Assembly (NCBI GenBank): GCA_020845935.1
Contig: JADLEV010000044.1
Location: 1-36,427 of the forward strand
Reading direction: 5' to 3'
DNA: 36,427 nt
Source of the DNA: Gammaproteobacteria bacterium
GTDB lineage: Bacteria; Pseudomonadota; Gammaproteobacteria; Ga0077536
Below the pieces are notes generated by a model. That model worked only from the letters and a program-made list of their open reading frames with translations, searched no databases and was not told the origin of the DNA. Positions 7,708 through 16,489 of the stretch are shown here, in pieces. The first letter of the stretch is position 1. Each line of letters starts with the position of its first letter. Position numbers and translations under genes: made by a program.

Positions 7708-8547
7708 ATGGCTGCGACTACCGCGACAATCCTGCTTTCGATCTATTCGCTGTTGCTGTTGGCGATGTACCTGAACCAGCGCAACCTGCTGTTTGTAGGC
7801 CGCCGTCGCGATCCGGCCGTGGTCATCGATGCCCGGCCGATTACGCTGTGCAACGGTGCCGTGACGCTGCGCGGCTATGAGGTCAACTCCGGGCGTGCCG
7901 ACGCCGTGCTGTACTTCTGCGGTAACCGGGAACACGCCGCCGACAATCTCGACCGGCTGCGCTCGGCGCTCCCCGAGGCAACCTGCTATGCCTTCGATTA
8001 CCGCGGCTATGGGTACAGCGAAGGCTCGCCCAGCGAAGCGGACCTGTTCAGTGATGCCTTGCGGATTTACGACTGGATCGCCGCCACCCACGCACGGGTA
8101 TCCCTGGTCGGCCGCAGCCTCGGCAGCGGCGTCGCCATCTATGTGGCGGCACACCGGCCGGCACAGAAGCTGCTGCTGGTGACACCGTACGACAGCATCA
8201 CCAGCATCGCGGCACGCCGCTATCCGCTGCTGCCGGTCCGCCTGCTGCTGAAGGATCGGTTCGAATCCTGGCGCTATGCACCGGCCGTGCGCGCCGAAAC
8301 GCTGGTGGTGAAAGCGGATAGCGATCAGGTCGTCCCGCACGCTCATACCGACGCATTGCTGCGGGCTTTCGGATCCCCCACCCCACGTCACGAGGTGCTG
8401 GCTGACACCGAGCACAACAACATCGTCGAGGCGCCCGGCTTCGCTGCAACGTTGCGCGCCTTCCTCGGCTTGCCTGCCGAGGCGACTGGTTTGGCACCGC
8501 CGCGGCAGCAGTTCAAGGCGGCCGGGTCGGTGCGGCCGGCAGCCTGA
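7708..8547 (+). CDS. Membrane-anchored alpha/beta hydrolase
   Basis: This 279-aa protein starts with a transmembrane helix (about residues 5-22) followed by an Y-L-N-Q-R-N-L-L-F segment, as in the BEM46/ABHD-like hydrolases. The nucleophile elbow GRSLGSG gives Ser137, the acid is probably Asp206 in ADSDQVVP, and His236 in TEHNN completes the triad. DYRGYGYSEGSPSE (about 97-110) is also typical. The substrate is unknown; small esters or thioesters are usual. An in-frame ATG at 7693 would add five residues, and neither start has a clear ribosome site. Confidence 0.8.
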   Translation: MAATTATILLSIYSLLLLAMYLNQRNLLFVGRRRDPAVVIDARPITLCNGAVTLRGYEVNSGRADAVLYFCGNREHAADNLDRLRSALPEATCYAFDYRGYGYSEGSPSEADLFSDALRIYDWIAATHARVSLVGRSLGSGVAIYVAAHRPAQKLLLVTPYDSITSIAARRYPLLPVRLLLKDRFESWRYAPAVRAETLVVKADSDQVVPHAHTDALLRAFGSPTPRHEVLADTEHNNIVEAPGFAATLRAFLGLPAEATGLAPPRQQFKAAGSVRPAA

Positions 8548-8628
8548 GGCTGCCCCGGGCAGGTTTCCGCCGCGCCGGTTTCAGTGCATGCTGTTACCCG
8601 GAAACACCCACTCGACCGGAGCATCTCG

Positions 8629-9717
8629 ATGAGCCAACTCACCCTAACGGCCGCACCGGCCGCGATCGCCGCACTGTTGCTGATGGCGCAAGCGGCCTCA
8701 GCCGAAGTCCCATCGACCCAGCGGCAGTACCTGCTGGAGCGGGCGGGGGACCGGTATCAACTGGCGCTGAAGACCGTGCCCATCCCGGCGCTGGGCGCCA
8801 ATGACGTATTGCTCAAGGTCCGTGCCGTCTCGCTGAACCGGCGCGATGTCTATGCGCTGACGCCCTCGCCGCGCGGTGACGCCAGCGGTCAGGGCATCGT
8901 CTCCGATGGCGCCGGCGAAGTCGTCGCGGTCGGTAGCGCGGTGACGCGGTTCAAGGTCGGTGACCGGGTCGTCGGCACCTTCGACAGCGTCTGGATCGAT
9001 GGCGCCTCATCGGGCTATCTGCCGCGCAACGGCATGCTCGCCGAATATGCGATCTCGCCAGAGACGACATTGTTGCCGATCCCCGCCTACCTCTCCTTCG
9101 AGGAAGCGGCGACCTTGCCGTGCGCGGCGGTGACAGCCTGGAACACGCTGTTCAAGGCGGCGCAGGTCAAGCCCGGCGATTACGTGCTGCTCGAAGGCAC
9201 CGGCGGCGTATCGATTTTCGGCCTGCAACTCGCGGTCGCGGCGGGTGCCAAGCCGATCATCACGAGTTCCAGCGACGACAAGCTGCGCCGCGCCCGCGAG
9301 CTCGGCGCGGTCGGCACCGTCAATTACCGGACCGTACCCGAGTGGCAGCATGAGGTGCTGAAGCTGACCGGCAACAAGGGGGTGCAGCATGTGCTCGAAG
9401 TCGGCGGCAAGGACACCTTGCCGCGCGCCATCGCGAGCCTCGCCCCCGGGGGCCACATCGGCCTCATCGGCGGCTTGTCGGAAGGCGGTTTCGTCCGCGA
9501 GCGGCCGGAGGAGCGGTTGAAGGAGCGTAACGCCCGTCTGTCGAACATCTATGTCGGCTCCCGTACCGATTTCGAGCAGATGAACGCGTATTTCGAGCAA
9601 CACAAGATCAAAACGATCATCGACAAGGTGTATGACTACGAAGCCGCGCCCGCCGCATTCGAGCAAATGCAGAGCGGTGCCTTCTTCGGCAAGATCGTGA
9701 TCCGGGTCGGGAAGTAG
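8629..9717 (+). CDS. Zinc-independent MDR (quinone-oxidoreductase-like) with a signal-like N-terminus
   Basis: This 362-aa medium-chain dehydrogenase/reductase has a GroES-like half (about 30-150) with S-L-N-R-R-D and GDRVVGTF, and a Rossmann half with EGTGGVSIFGLQLA (about 185-198). The structural zinc cysteines of classical alcohol dehydrogenases are absent, so it fits the NADPH-dependent quinone-oxidoreductase branch. Unusually, it begins with about 25 mostly hydrophobic residues ending A-S-A before E-V-P, like a signal peptide but without an Arg/Lys n-region. The ATG at 8629 has GGAG 7 nt upstream; a GTG at 8584 is a less likely start. Confidence 0.85.
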   Translation: MSQLTLTAAPAAIAALLLMAQAASAEVPSTQRQYLLERAGDRYQLALKTVPIPALGANDVLLKVRAVSLNRRDVYALTPSPRGDASGQGIVSDGAGEVVAVGSAVTRFKVGDRVVGTFDSVWIDGASSGYLPRNGMLAEYAISPETTLLPIPAYLSFEEAATLPCAAVTAWNTLFKAAQVKPGDYVLLEGTGGVSIFGLQLAVAAGAKPIITSSSDDKLRRARELGAVGTVNYRTVPEWQHEVLKLTGNKGVQHVLEVGGKDTLPRAIASLAPGGHIGLIGGLSEGGFVRERPEERLKERNARLSNIYVGSRTDFEQMNAYFEQHKIKTIIDKVYDYEAAPAAFEQMQSGAFFGKIVIRVGK

Positions 9718-9794
9718 GCTCGCGATCATTCCGCCGTCGCGGCGCGGGATTGTCGTGGACGGCGCTCTGCCGCATCCGGCGCAGGAACCGCGTG

Positions 9795-12641
9795 ATGCCT
9801 CGCGCTGACGCCCGGACGTTTGCCGCGCTGTGCTGCGCGCTGGCGCTGGTCTGTCTTGACCAGGGCGCGCGGGCGCAGGCTGCCGCGGCCGCGCGCACGG
9901 CGCCGCTGGCGAGTCAGGTGCCGCCGGACCCGAGTGTCCGGTCCGGCACGTTCGACAACGGCTTGCGCTACTACATCCGCCGCAACACCGAACCGCGCAA
10001 TCGCGCCTATCTGCGTCTGGTCGTCAATGTCGGCTCGCTGCACGAGAATGCTGACGAACGCGGCATCGCCCATTTCCTGGAGCATATGGCGTTCAATGGC
10101 ACCGAGCATTTCGAGAAGCAGGCGCTGGTGCGGTTCATGGAATCGATCGGCATGCGGCTCGGCCCGGGCATCAACGCGTCGACTTCGTTCGATCAGACGA
10201 TCTACAGGCTCAGTGTGCCGACCGAGGTGCCAAAGCATCTGGAGATTGCGCTGCAGATCATCGAGGACTGGATTCAGGGCGTGACCCTGGATCCGACCGA
10301 AGTCGAGCTGGAACGTGGTGTCGTGCTCGAGGAATGGCGCGGCACGCAGGGGGCGCAATCCCGGGTCCGCGATCAGCATCTGCCGGTATTGCTGAACGGC
10401 TCCCGTTATGCGCAACGACTGCCTATCGGCACTGCGGCGAGCATCAACGCGATCGACGCCGACAAGCTGCGCGGTTTTTATCGCACCTGGTATCGACCCG
10501 ATCGCATGGCGGTGATCGTGATTGGCGATTTCGATGCGGCGGCAATCGAGCGTCTGGTCCGCGACCGCTTCGGCAAGGTGTCCGCGGCAGCGGCGGCCAG
10601 CCCCGCGGCGCCACCAGCCACGGTGCCCGGGCACGCCGAGACGCTGTTCTCAATCGTCACCGATCCCGAAGTGCCGGGTCAGTCCCTGCAGATCGTGCAC
10701 AAGCTGCCGGCGCAGAACGATGCAACCCACGAGGGTTTCCGGCAGCGGCTCGTGCGTCAGCTGGGCAATACCCTGCTGTCGTTGCGCCTGCAGGAGCGGG
10801 CATTGCAGCCGGAGGCCCCGTTTCTGGCCGCCAGCGCCGGCTTTTCCCGCCAGACCCGCACGATTGAAACCCATACCCTGGCAGCGACCGTTGTCGCCGA
10901 TGGTGTCGAGCGTGGTCTTGCCGGGTTGCAGCGCGAGGTGGCGCGCATCGCGCGCCATGGCTTTACCGAGACCGAACTGGAACGGGGCCGGGCCACGCTG
11001 TTGCGGATGGCGCAACTTGCCGGCGCCAACCGCGACAGGATGCAGTCCGAATCCTTCGCCAACGCCTATACCGAGGCCTTCCTGACCGGTGTACCGCAGC
11101 CGGCGATCGACTACGAAGTGGCGCTGTTCGAGCGGTTCGTGCCGGACATCGGCCTCGCCGAAATCAACACGCTGGCGCACACCTGGCTGGACGATCGGAA
11201 TCGCGTCGTGCTGGTCACGCTGCCGCGCAAGGACGATATCGCGTTGCCGCGGCAGGAGTCCCTGGCGGCGGTGCTGGCGGCGACCCGGGATGCCGATGTC
11301 GAACGGTATGTCGATGCCGCGACGCCGGCCGCGCTGGTCGCGGCACCGCCGCGGCCAGCGCCGGTCGTCATGGCGCGCGAACGCGCCGGCGGCCTCATCG
11401 AATGGGAACTCGGCAACGGCGTCCGCGTCGTGCTGAAGCCGACCGACTTCAGCGAGGATTTGATCCTGGTGCGCGGCATTTTGCCGGGTGGCACGTCGTT
11501 GGCAGACGATGACGAACTCGTCGCGGCGCAGACCGCAGCGGCGGTACTGGCGGCGGGTGGTGTGGGTGACCTCGACCCGCTGGCGCTGCAACGGACGCTG
11601 ACCGGCAAGGTTGCCGATGTCCGGCCGTTCCTTGCCGAGGGCGAAGTCGGCATCAGCGGTCGGGGCTCGGCGACGGACCTGCGAACGCTGTTCGAACTGA
11701 TCTACGCTCGCTTCACCGCCCCGCGCGCTGATCCGAATGTCTACGCGGTGCAGCTGAATCAGCTGCGGATCGCGCTGGAAAACCGCGACCGCAATCCGGA
11801 GACCCGGTTCAACGATGCCTTCAATCGGCTGCTGACCGCGGATCATCCACGCGCGCGGCCGCTGACGATCGATCGGCTTGGCGAGATGAGTCTCGATCGT
11901 TCGCTCGAGTTCTATCGCGAGCGGTTTGCCGATGCCACCGGCGCGACGTTCATCTTTGTCGGCGATATCGATCCGGAACGGTTGCGACCGCTGGCCGAGC
12001 AGTACCTTGGCGGCCTGCCAGCGGCCGGCAGGCGCGAGGCCTTTCGTGATCGCGGCATCCCCATCGTGACCGGGATCCACCAGGAGACGGTACGCGCCGG
12101 CCGTGAACCGAAGAGCGCCACCGCGATTTCCTTCCATGGCGAATTCGAGGTGCACGATGCCGTGCGTCGGACGCTGCTTGCGGCGACCGCGCAACTGCTG
12201 CAAACGCACCTGCGCGAGGTGTTGCGCGAGGAATTGAGTGGCACCTATGGGGTATCGGTCGAACCGCGCGTGCGCTGGTTGCCGGCCGGCGGGTATTGGC
12301 TCGCGATTCGCTTCAGCTCGGCGCCGGAACGGGCCGAGGAGCTGCTGGCGCGGGTCTTTACCGAAATCGCCGGGTTGCAGCGGCAGGGCCCGGCGGCCGA
12401 ACGCGTGGCCGAAGTGCGGGCCGCGCTGTTGCGCAGCCACGAGACCAACCTGCGGCGCAACGAGCACTGGTTGTCGGTGTTGACCGACAGCTATCGCAAC
12501 GAGCGGAATCCCGGCGCGGAATCGCTGCTGAGATATCCCGAGCGGGTCGATGCCGCGACGCCGGAGGCAATCCGCGATGCATTGCGGCGCTATCTGACCG
12601 GCGATCATTACGTCCGCGTGACGTTGCTGCCGGCGCCATGA
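9795..12641 (+). CDS. Exported M16-family zinc protease (PqqL-like)
   Basis: This 948-aa two-lobed insulinase-family peptidase has a signal peptide (about 1-28, G-A-R-A-Q-A). The inverted zinc motif H-F-L-E-H is at 93-97, and Glu173 in the E-R-G-V-V-L-E-E segment fits the third ligand, 76 residues on. The C-terminal lobes lack a second zinc motif, as usual. N-terminal sequence around FLEHMAFNGTEHF resembles periplasmic PqqL. It would degrade peptides in the periplasm. The ATG at 9795 is preceded by AGGAA at 8-nt spacing. Its TGA overlaps the next gene's ATG (ATGA), indicating translational coupling. Confidence 0.9.
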   Translation: MPRADARTFAALCCALALVCLDQGARAQAAAAARTAPLASQVPPDPSVRSGTFDNGLRYYIRRNTEPRNRAYLRLVVNVGSLHENADERGIAHFLEHMAFNGTEHFEKQALVRFMESIGMRLGPGINASTSFDQTIYRLSVPTEVPKHLEIALQIIEDWIQGVTLDPTEVELERGVVLEEWRGTQGAQSRVRDQHLPVLLNGSRYAQRLPIGTAASINAIDADKLRGFYRTWYRPDRMAVIVIGDFDAAAIERLVRDRFGKVSAAAAASPAAPPATVPGHAETLFSIVTDPEVPGQSLQIVHKLPAQNDATHEGFRQRLVRQLGNTLLSLRLQERALQPEAPFLAASAGFSRQTRTIETHTLAATVVADGVERGLAGLQREVARIARHGFTETELERGRATLLRMAQLAGANRDRMQSESFANAYTEAFLTGVPQPAIDYEVALFERFVPDIGLAEINTLAHTWLDDRNRVVLVTLPRKDDIALPRQESLAAVLAATRDADVERYVDAATPAALVAAPPRPAPVVMARERAGGLIEWELGNGVRVVLKPTDFSEDLILVRGILPGGTSLADDDELVAAQTAAAVLAAGGVGDLDPLALQRTLTGKVADVRPFLAEGEVGISGRGSATDLRTLFELIYARFTAPRADPNVYAVQLNQLRIALENRDRNPETRFNDAFNRLLTADHPRARPLTIDRLGEMSLDRSLEFYRERFADATGATFIFVGDIDPERLRPLAEQYLGGLPAAGRREAFRDRGIPIVTGIHQETVRAGREPKSATAISFHGEFEVHDAVRRTLLAATAQLLQTHLREVLREELSGTYGVSVEPRVRWLPAGGYWLAIRFSSAPERAEELLARVFTEIAGLQRQGPAAERVAEVRAALLRSHETNLRRNEHWLSVLTDSYRNERNPGAESLLRYPERVDAATPEAIRDALRRYLTGDHYVRVTLLPAP

Positions 12642-13558
12642 GTTGCCGAGCGAGAGGCGACCTGGTGCCGAGGGGGACGCGAGCCGCGTGCGCCTGGGCC
12701 CTGCTGGTCAGCGTTTGCCTGCTCGCGCCGCCAGCGCTGGCGCGCGACGAGTCGCTGTTCTGGAAAGTCGAATCCGGCACGGCCGTGGTGTATCTGCTCG
12801 GGTCGATCCATGTCGGCACGCCGGAGCTGTATCCCTTTCCCGAAGTGGTGGAGCAGGCGTTCGCGGCCAGCGATCGACTGGTGCTGGAAGTGGATGTGAC
12901 CGAGCTGGACCAAGCGCAGGTCGGCGCGCTGACCTTGCGTCTCGGCCTGGCCACGGACGGGACGACGTTGCAGGCGCTGTTGCCGGCCGAGCTGTACGCC
13001 GCGGCGGAGGCGGAGATGCGGCGGCTTGGTCTTGCGATGGCACCGTTCCAGGTGATGAAGCCGTGGCTGTTCGCGCTGACTCTGATGCAACTGGGAACGG
13101 AGCGGCAGGGCTTTGCGGCCGAACAAGGGGTCGATCTGCACTTTGCGCGGCGCGCGACCGGGAAACAGGTGCTCGGGCTGGAGACGATCGACGAGCAACT
13201 CGGTCTGTTCGATAACCTGACGACCGCGCAGCAGATCCTGCTGCTCCAGAACTATCTGCACGATCTGCGACGTACCCGAGAAGGTATCGAGCAATTGGTC
13301 GCGGCCTATCGGCGGCTGGACGCCGCCTGGATCCGCGACTTCCTGTTCGAATCGCTGCAGGAGGATCCCGCCAACGCGGCGCTGTATGACATCGTCCTCG
13401 ATCAACGCAACCTGCGCATGGCGGCAAAGCTGGATTCGATGCTGCGGGGCGAGGACACCCACTTCGTCGTGGTCGGCGCCGCGCATCTGTTCGGTGACCA
13501 GGGCCTGGTCGCGCTGTTGCGGCAGCGAGGTTACGAGGCCACCGACGGTCTCGAGTAA
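12638..13558 (+). CDS. TraB/GumN family protein (Tiki-like fold), exported
   Basis: This 306-aa protein has a signal peptide (to about residue 35, P-P-A-L-A). The two GxxH motifs of the TraB/GumN family are G-S-I-H (55-58) and G-A-A-H (about 280-283), with E-T-I-D-E-Q between them. The family is related to the Tiki metalloproteases, so a periplasmic metal-dependent hydrolase is plausible but unproven for bacterial members. The ATG overlaps the protease stop by 4 nt, so the two are co-expressed. It converges on the macrodomain gene with a 24-nt gap and no visible terminator. Confidence 0.85.
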   Translation: MSCRARGDLVPRGTRAACAWALLVSVCLLAPPALARDESLFWKVESGTAVVYLLGSIHVGTPELYPFPEVVEQAFAASDRLVLEVDVTELDQAQVGALTLRLGLATDGTTLQALLPAELYAAAEAEMRRLGLAMAPFQVMKPWLFALTLMQLGTERQGFAAEQGVDLHFARRATGKQVLGLETIDEQLGLFDNLTTAQQILLLQNYLHDLRRTREGIEQLVAAYRRLDAAWIRDFLFESLQEDPANAALYDIVLDQRNLRMAAKLDSMLRGEDTHFVVVGAAHLFGDQGLVALLRQRGYEATDGLE

Positions 13559-13582
13559 TCCTTGAACCAGGCCGGGCCGGTT

Positions 13583-14122
13583 CTATTCGGAGCGCTCCGA
13601 ACGAGTGTCGTCACCGAGCGGTGCGAGTTCCCGCTGGTAGTAACCGAGCGCCTGTTCCGAGAAACAACAGAAGACGACCTCCCGCAGCGAGGTCGCGGTG
13701 GTGACGAACTGCCGCACGGTGCGCACCGCGATGATCGCGGCTGCATCTGCCGGAAAACGATAGACGCCGGTGCTGATGCAGGGAAACGCAATCGAGCGCA
13801 GGCCGAGATCGGCGGCGAGCTCGAGGCTGCGCCGGTAGCACGAGGCGAGCAATTCCGGTTCACCGTTGTGGCCGCCGGTCCAGACCGGACCGACCGTGTG
13901 AATGACGTGCTTCGCCGCGAGCCGGAAGCCGGGCGAGACCTTGGCAGCGCCGGTCGCGCAGCCGTGCAGGGTGCGGCAGAACGCCAACAGCTCCGGTCCG
14001 GCGGCGCGGTGGATCGCGCCATCGACACCACCGCCGCCGAGCAGCGACTCGTTCGACGCATTGACGATCGCGTCGGTCGCGAGCTGCGTGATGTCGCCGA
14101 CGAGGGCACGCAGCTCGGTCAT
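13583..14122 (-). CDS. Macrodomain protein (O-acetyl-ADP-ribose deacetylase-like)
   Basis: This 179-aa single-domain protein binds ADP-ribose derivatives and probably removes acyl or ADP-ribosyl groups. The MacroD-type motifs are clear: G-D-I-T near residue 9, NASN then [10 protein letters not shown] (about 22-38), and [11 protein letters not shown] (about 114-124). It starts 4 nt after the stop of the upstream DUF5916 gene on the same strand, so the two form an operon. A link to the outer-membrane-type partner is not obvious, because the macrodomain has no signal peptide and is cytoplasmic. Confidence 0.9.
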   Translation of the reverse strand: MTELRALVGDITQLATDAIVNASNESLLGGGGVDGAIHRAAGPELLAFCRTLHGCATGAAKVSPGFRLAAKHVIHTVGPVWTGGHNGEPELLASCYRRSLELAADLGLRSIAFPCISTGVYRFPADAAAIIAVRTVRQFVTTATSLREVVFCCFSEQALGYYQRELAPLGDDTRSERSE

Positions 14123-14126
14123 GCGC

Positions 14127-16310
14127 TCAGAAGCGGAATGTCCTGCTGTACTTCAGCAGGAGCTCCGAGGTGACCGGTTCCATGCCGCGAAAGGCTCCCT
14201 GCGCCCGGAAGTTGTAGTTGGCCACCAGGAACAAGTCCTCACCGGCGCGGCGGTTGTAGCGCAAGCGGCTGTTCATGCCGACCGAGCGCGAAATATTGTC
14301 GTACTGCAGCAGATTGACCCACGACCAGCGGGCGTTGAACGCCCAATTCGCGCGCAACTGGATCAGCTTCGTTTCGAAGTTTCCCTCCGGCAGCTCGATG
14401 TCGTTGTAGTCGTAGTTCATGCTGAGGAACAGGTGCCGTCCCGGTCGCCAGTCCACGCCTCCCTCGAATGCGAATCGGGTCCCGCCGTAATACTTGCCGG
14501 TCCAGACCATCAGGCGCGGCGCCAGCGTGCGCTCCGGCGCCAGCCGCAGTTCGACCCCCAGCCGATCGAAGGTGTAATCGCCGGTCTGGATGATGACGCC
14601 GCGGCTGATCGCGAAGGGTTCGAGCAACACTTCCCGGCCGCGGAACAGATACAGGCCGATCAGATCGCCGCGATGGTTCTCCAGTTCGATCGGGCGAAAC
14701 ATCAGTGCCTGACTTTCGACGCCGCCATCACCGCGCACGTACTGATCGAAATGCAGCATCGCATGCATCGTGCGCAGCACCGGATGCTCCGGCCGCAGGC
14801 GATAGCCGAGCAGTACCTGGGTGCGTTCCGTGTCGACGCGATTGGCGAAGCCAAGCGCCGGATTGAAGTTTCTGCCAAAGCGATCGTGCGCCAGCATGCC
14901 GTGCGGCCCTTCGCCCGAGTTGATGCCGATGTGCGAACCCCAGGCCCATTGTCCGCCCGCGGTGCCCTCGGTGTCGCTCTGCTGGTACCAGAGGTTGGCA
15001 CTCAGCGAATGCGTCCGGGTGAATTGCGTGTTGCGATAGCGGAAATCGACGCCCCCGACCATGTTGTCTCGATTGGAGCGCGGATCGCCATAGGTGACGA
15101 TGGCGCCGACGCTCGATTCGTCGAACACGTTCGCCGCGGCGCGGGCGACCAGCAGCAGTTTCTCGTCGACGCTGCCGCTGGCGGCCTGATCGACCACCAG
15201 ACCGCCGATGTTCCAGCGGCCGATCCGGCCGGTCAGCTTGGCGCCGGCGCGCAGATCGACCGGCTGGCCGGCGAGGTCGAGGCCGATGCGGCGGGAAAAG
15301 AACGGCAAGCCGTTCTGGTTCATCCCGCCCAAGCCGCCGAAGGAAAAGATGTCGGCGTCCTGCAGGAAGAAATCGCGCTTCTCGGGGAAGAACAGCGAAT
15401 AGCGGGTCAGATTGACCTGGCGGTCGTCGACCTCGGTCGCCGAGAAATCGGTGTTCAGCGTCAGCACGCCGGTCAGCGACGGCGTGAACTTGTAGAACAC
15501 ATCGAGCGATGGCTCGAGGCGCAGGTCGTTGTCGTCCGCGACATGGTTGCGCGCGCGGATGAGCGATACCGACGGCACGAGGTCGAGACCGAGCCCCTGT
15601 TGCAGTCCGGACAGCCCGGTCATCAGGCCGGTCGTGCCCAGGTTGACCGCGCGGCTGTAGGACGACCAGGCAACCCGCTCCTTTTTGCGGGCAATGCCGC
15701 GGGCGATGGTGAAGCCCCAGTCCGGATTCGCCGGATCGAAGTTCAGCGTCTTGAACGGGATCGCGATCTCGGCGGTCCAGCCCTGCGCGTCGATGCGCGC
15801 CTCGCCGAGCCAGATGCCATCCCAGTCCGAATTGACACGGGCGGAATCCTCGAACAGCCCATCGTGCCGCACGCCATTCGGATTGATCTGGAAGAGGTAG
15901 CCGGAGCGCTGGCTGTCGAACGGATCGAGGATGAGCTCCAGCAGGTCATCGAACATCGCCCCCTGGCCTTGAATCATCTGCCGCGCGCGGATCTCCTGCG
16001 GCGCGCTGTCGTGCAAGCGTGCGCCGAGATAGAGGTAATCATCGTCGTAGCGCAGGTAGAACGCACTCGCCTCCGAAGGTTCGCCGCGGTCGACCGGAAC
16101 GATCTGATGCAGGTCGCGAATGACGCTGGCGCTGCTCCAGGTATCGTCGTCGAGGATGCCGTCGATACGCGGCGGGGTCGCGGTGCGTTCGATGGCGATC
16201 GACTTGCGGTCGGTGTTGGGCTGCGCATCGGCGATGGATGCGAACAGCGCCAGCAACAGTAGGGGCGTGCGGCCAACGTGGCCGGCAATGGCAGACGAGG
16301 ATTCGATCAT
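14127..16310 (-). CDS. DUF5916 protein with N-terminal CBM9-like domain, exported
   Basis: This 727-aa protein has a signal peptide (to about residue 29, S-I-A-D-A). The N-terminal part (about 38-200), with [10 protein letters not shown] and W, is the carbohydrate-binding family-9-like sandwich. The rest (about 220-727) is the DUF5916 region, rich in alternating hydrophobic residues and ending Y-S-R-T-F-R-F, the terminal Phe typical of outer-membrane beta-barrels. It is probably an outer-membrane protein of unknown ligand. The ATG at 16310 sits directly before the signal peptide; longer in-frame starts are less likely. Confidence 0.85.
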   Translation of the reverse strand: MIESSSAIAGHVGRTPLLLLALFASIADAQPNTDRKSIAIERTATPPRIDGILDDDTWSSASVIRDLHQIVPVDRGEPSEASAFYLRYDDDYLYLGARLHDSAPQEIRARQMIQGQGAMFDDLLELILDPFDSQRSGYLFQINPNGVRHDGLFEDSARVNSDWDGIWLGEARIDAQGWTAEIAIPFKTLNFDPANPDWGFTIARGIARKKERVAWSSYSRAVNLGTTGLMTGLSGLQQGLGLDLVPSVSLIRARNHVADDNDLRLEPSLDVFYKFTPSLTGVLTLNTDFSATEVDDRQVNLTRYSLFFPEKRDFFLQDADIFSFGGLGGMNQNGLPFFSRRIGLDLAGQPVDLRAGAKLTGRIGRWNIGGLVVDQAASGSVDEKLLLVARAAANVFDESSVGAIVTYGDPRSNRDNMVGGVDFRYRNTQFTRTHSLSANLWYQQSDTEGTAGGQWAWGSHIGINSGEGPHGMLAHDRFGRNFNPALGFANRVDTERTQVLLGYRLRPEHPVLRTMHAMLHFDQYVRGDGGVESQALMFRPIELENHRGDLIGLYLFRGREVLLEPFAISRGVIIQTGDYTFDRLGVELRLAPERTLAPRLMVWTGKYYGGTRFAFEGGVDWRPGRHLFLSMNYDYNDIELPEGNFETKLIQLRANWAFNARWSWVNLLQYDNISRSVGMNSRLRYNRRAGEDLFLVANYNFRAQGAFRGMEPVTSELLLKYSRTFRF

Positions 16311-16489
16311 TGGCAGTCGGTGGTTGTCGGGTTCCGTACGGGCCGGACAATGTTGGGGCGGCTGATGATGCCCGGTCCGAAACGGATTCGGCCGCGCCGG
16401 TGCCTGGCGGCGCGCGCGCATTGTCTCCCATTTCATGCTGGAAGGCACCGGGGATCCTATTGGTGGGAGTAATCGGCGCGTCGGCGCCG

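Noticed and set aside
8584-8628. GTG start 45 nt upstream for the MDR gene
   Set aside because: The ATG at 8629 has a GGAG ribosome site at good spacing. The extra residues do not improve the signal peptide or match the family.
13902-16262. 786-codon open frame antisense to the DUF5916 gene
   Set aside because: It lacks domain patterns, while the minus strand has a signal peptide and the barrel-type ending. The same applies to the long antisense frames at 6177-7880 and 10650-12608.
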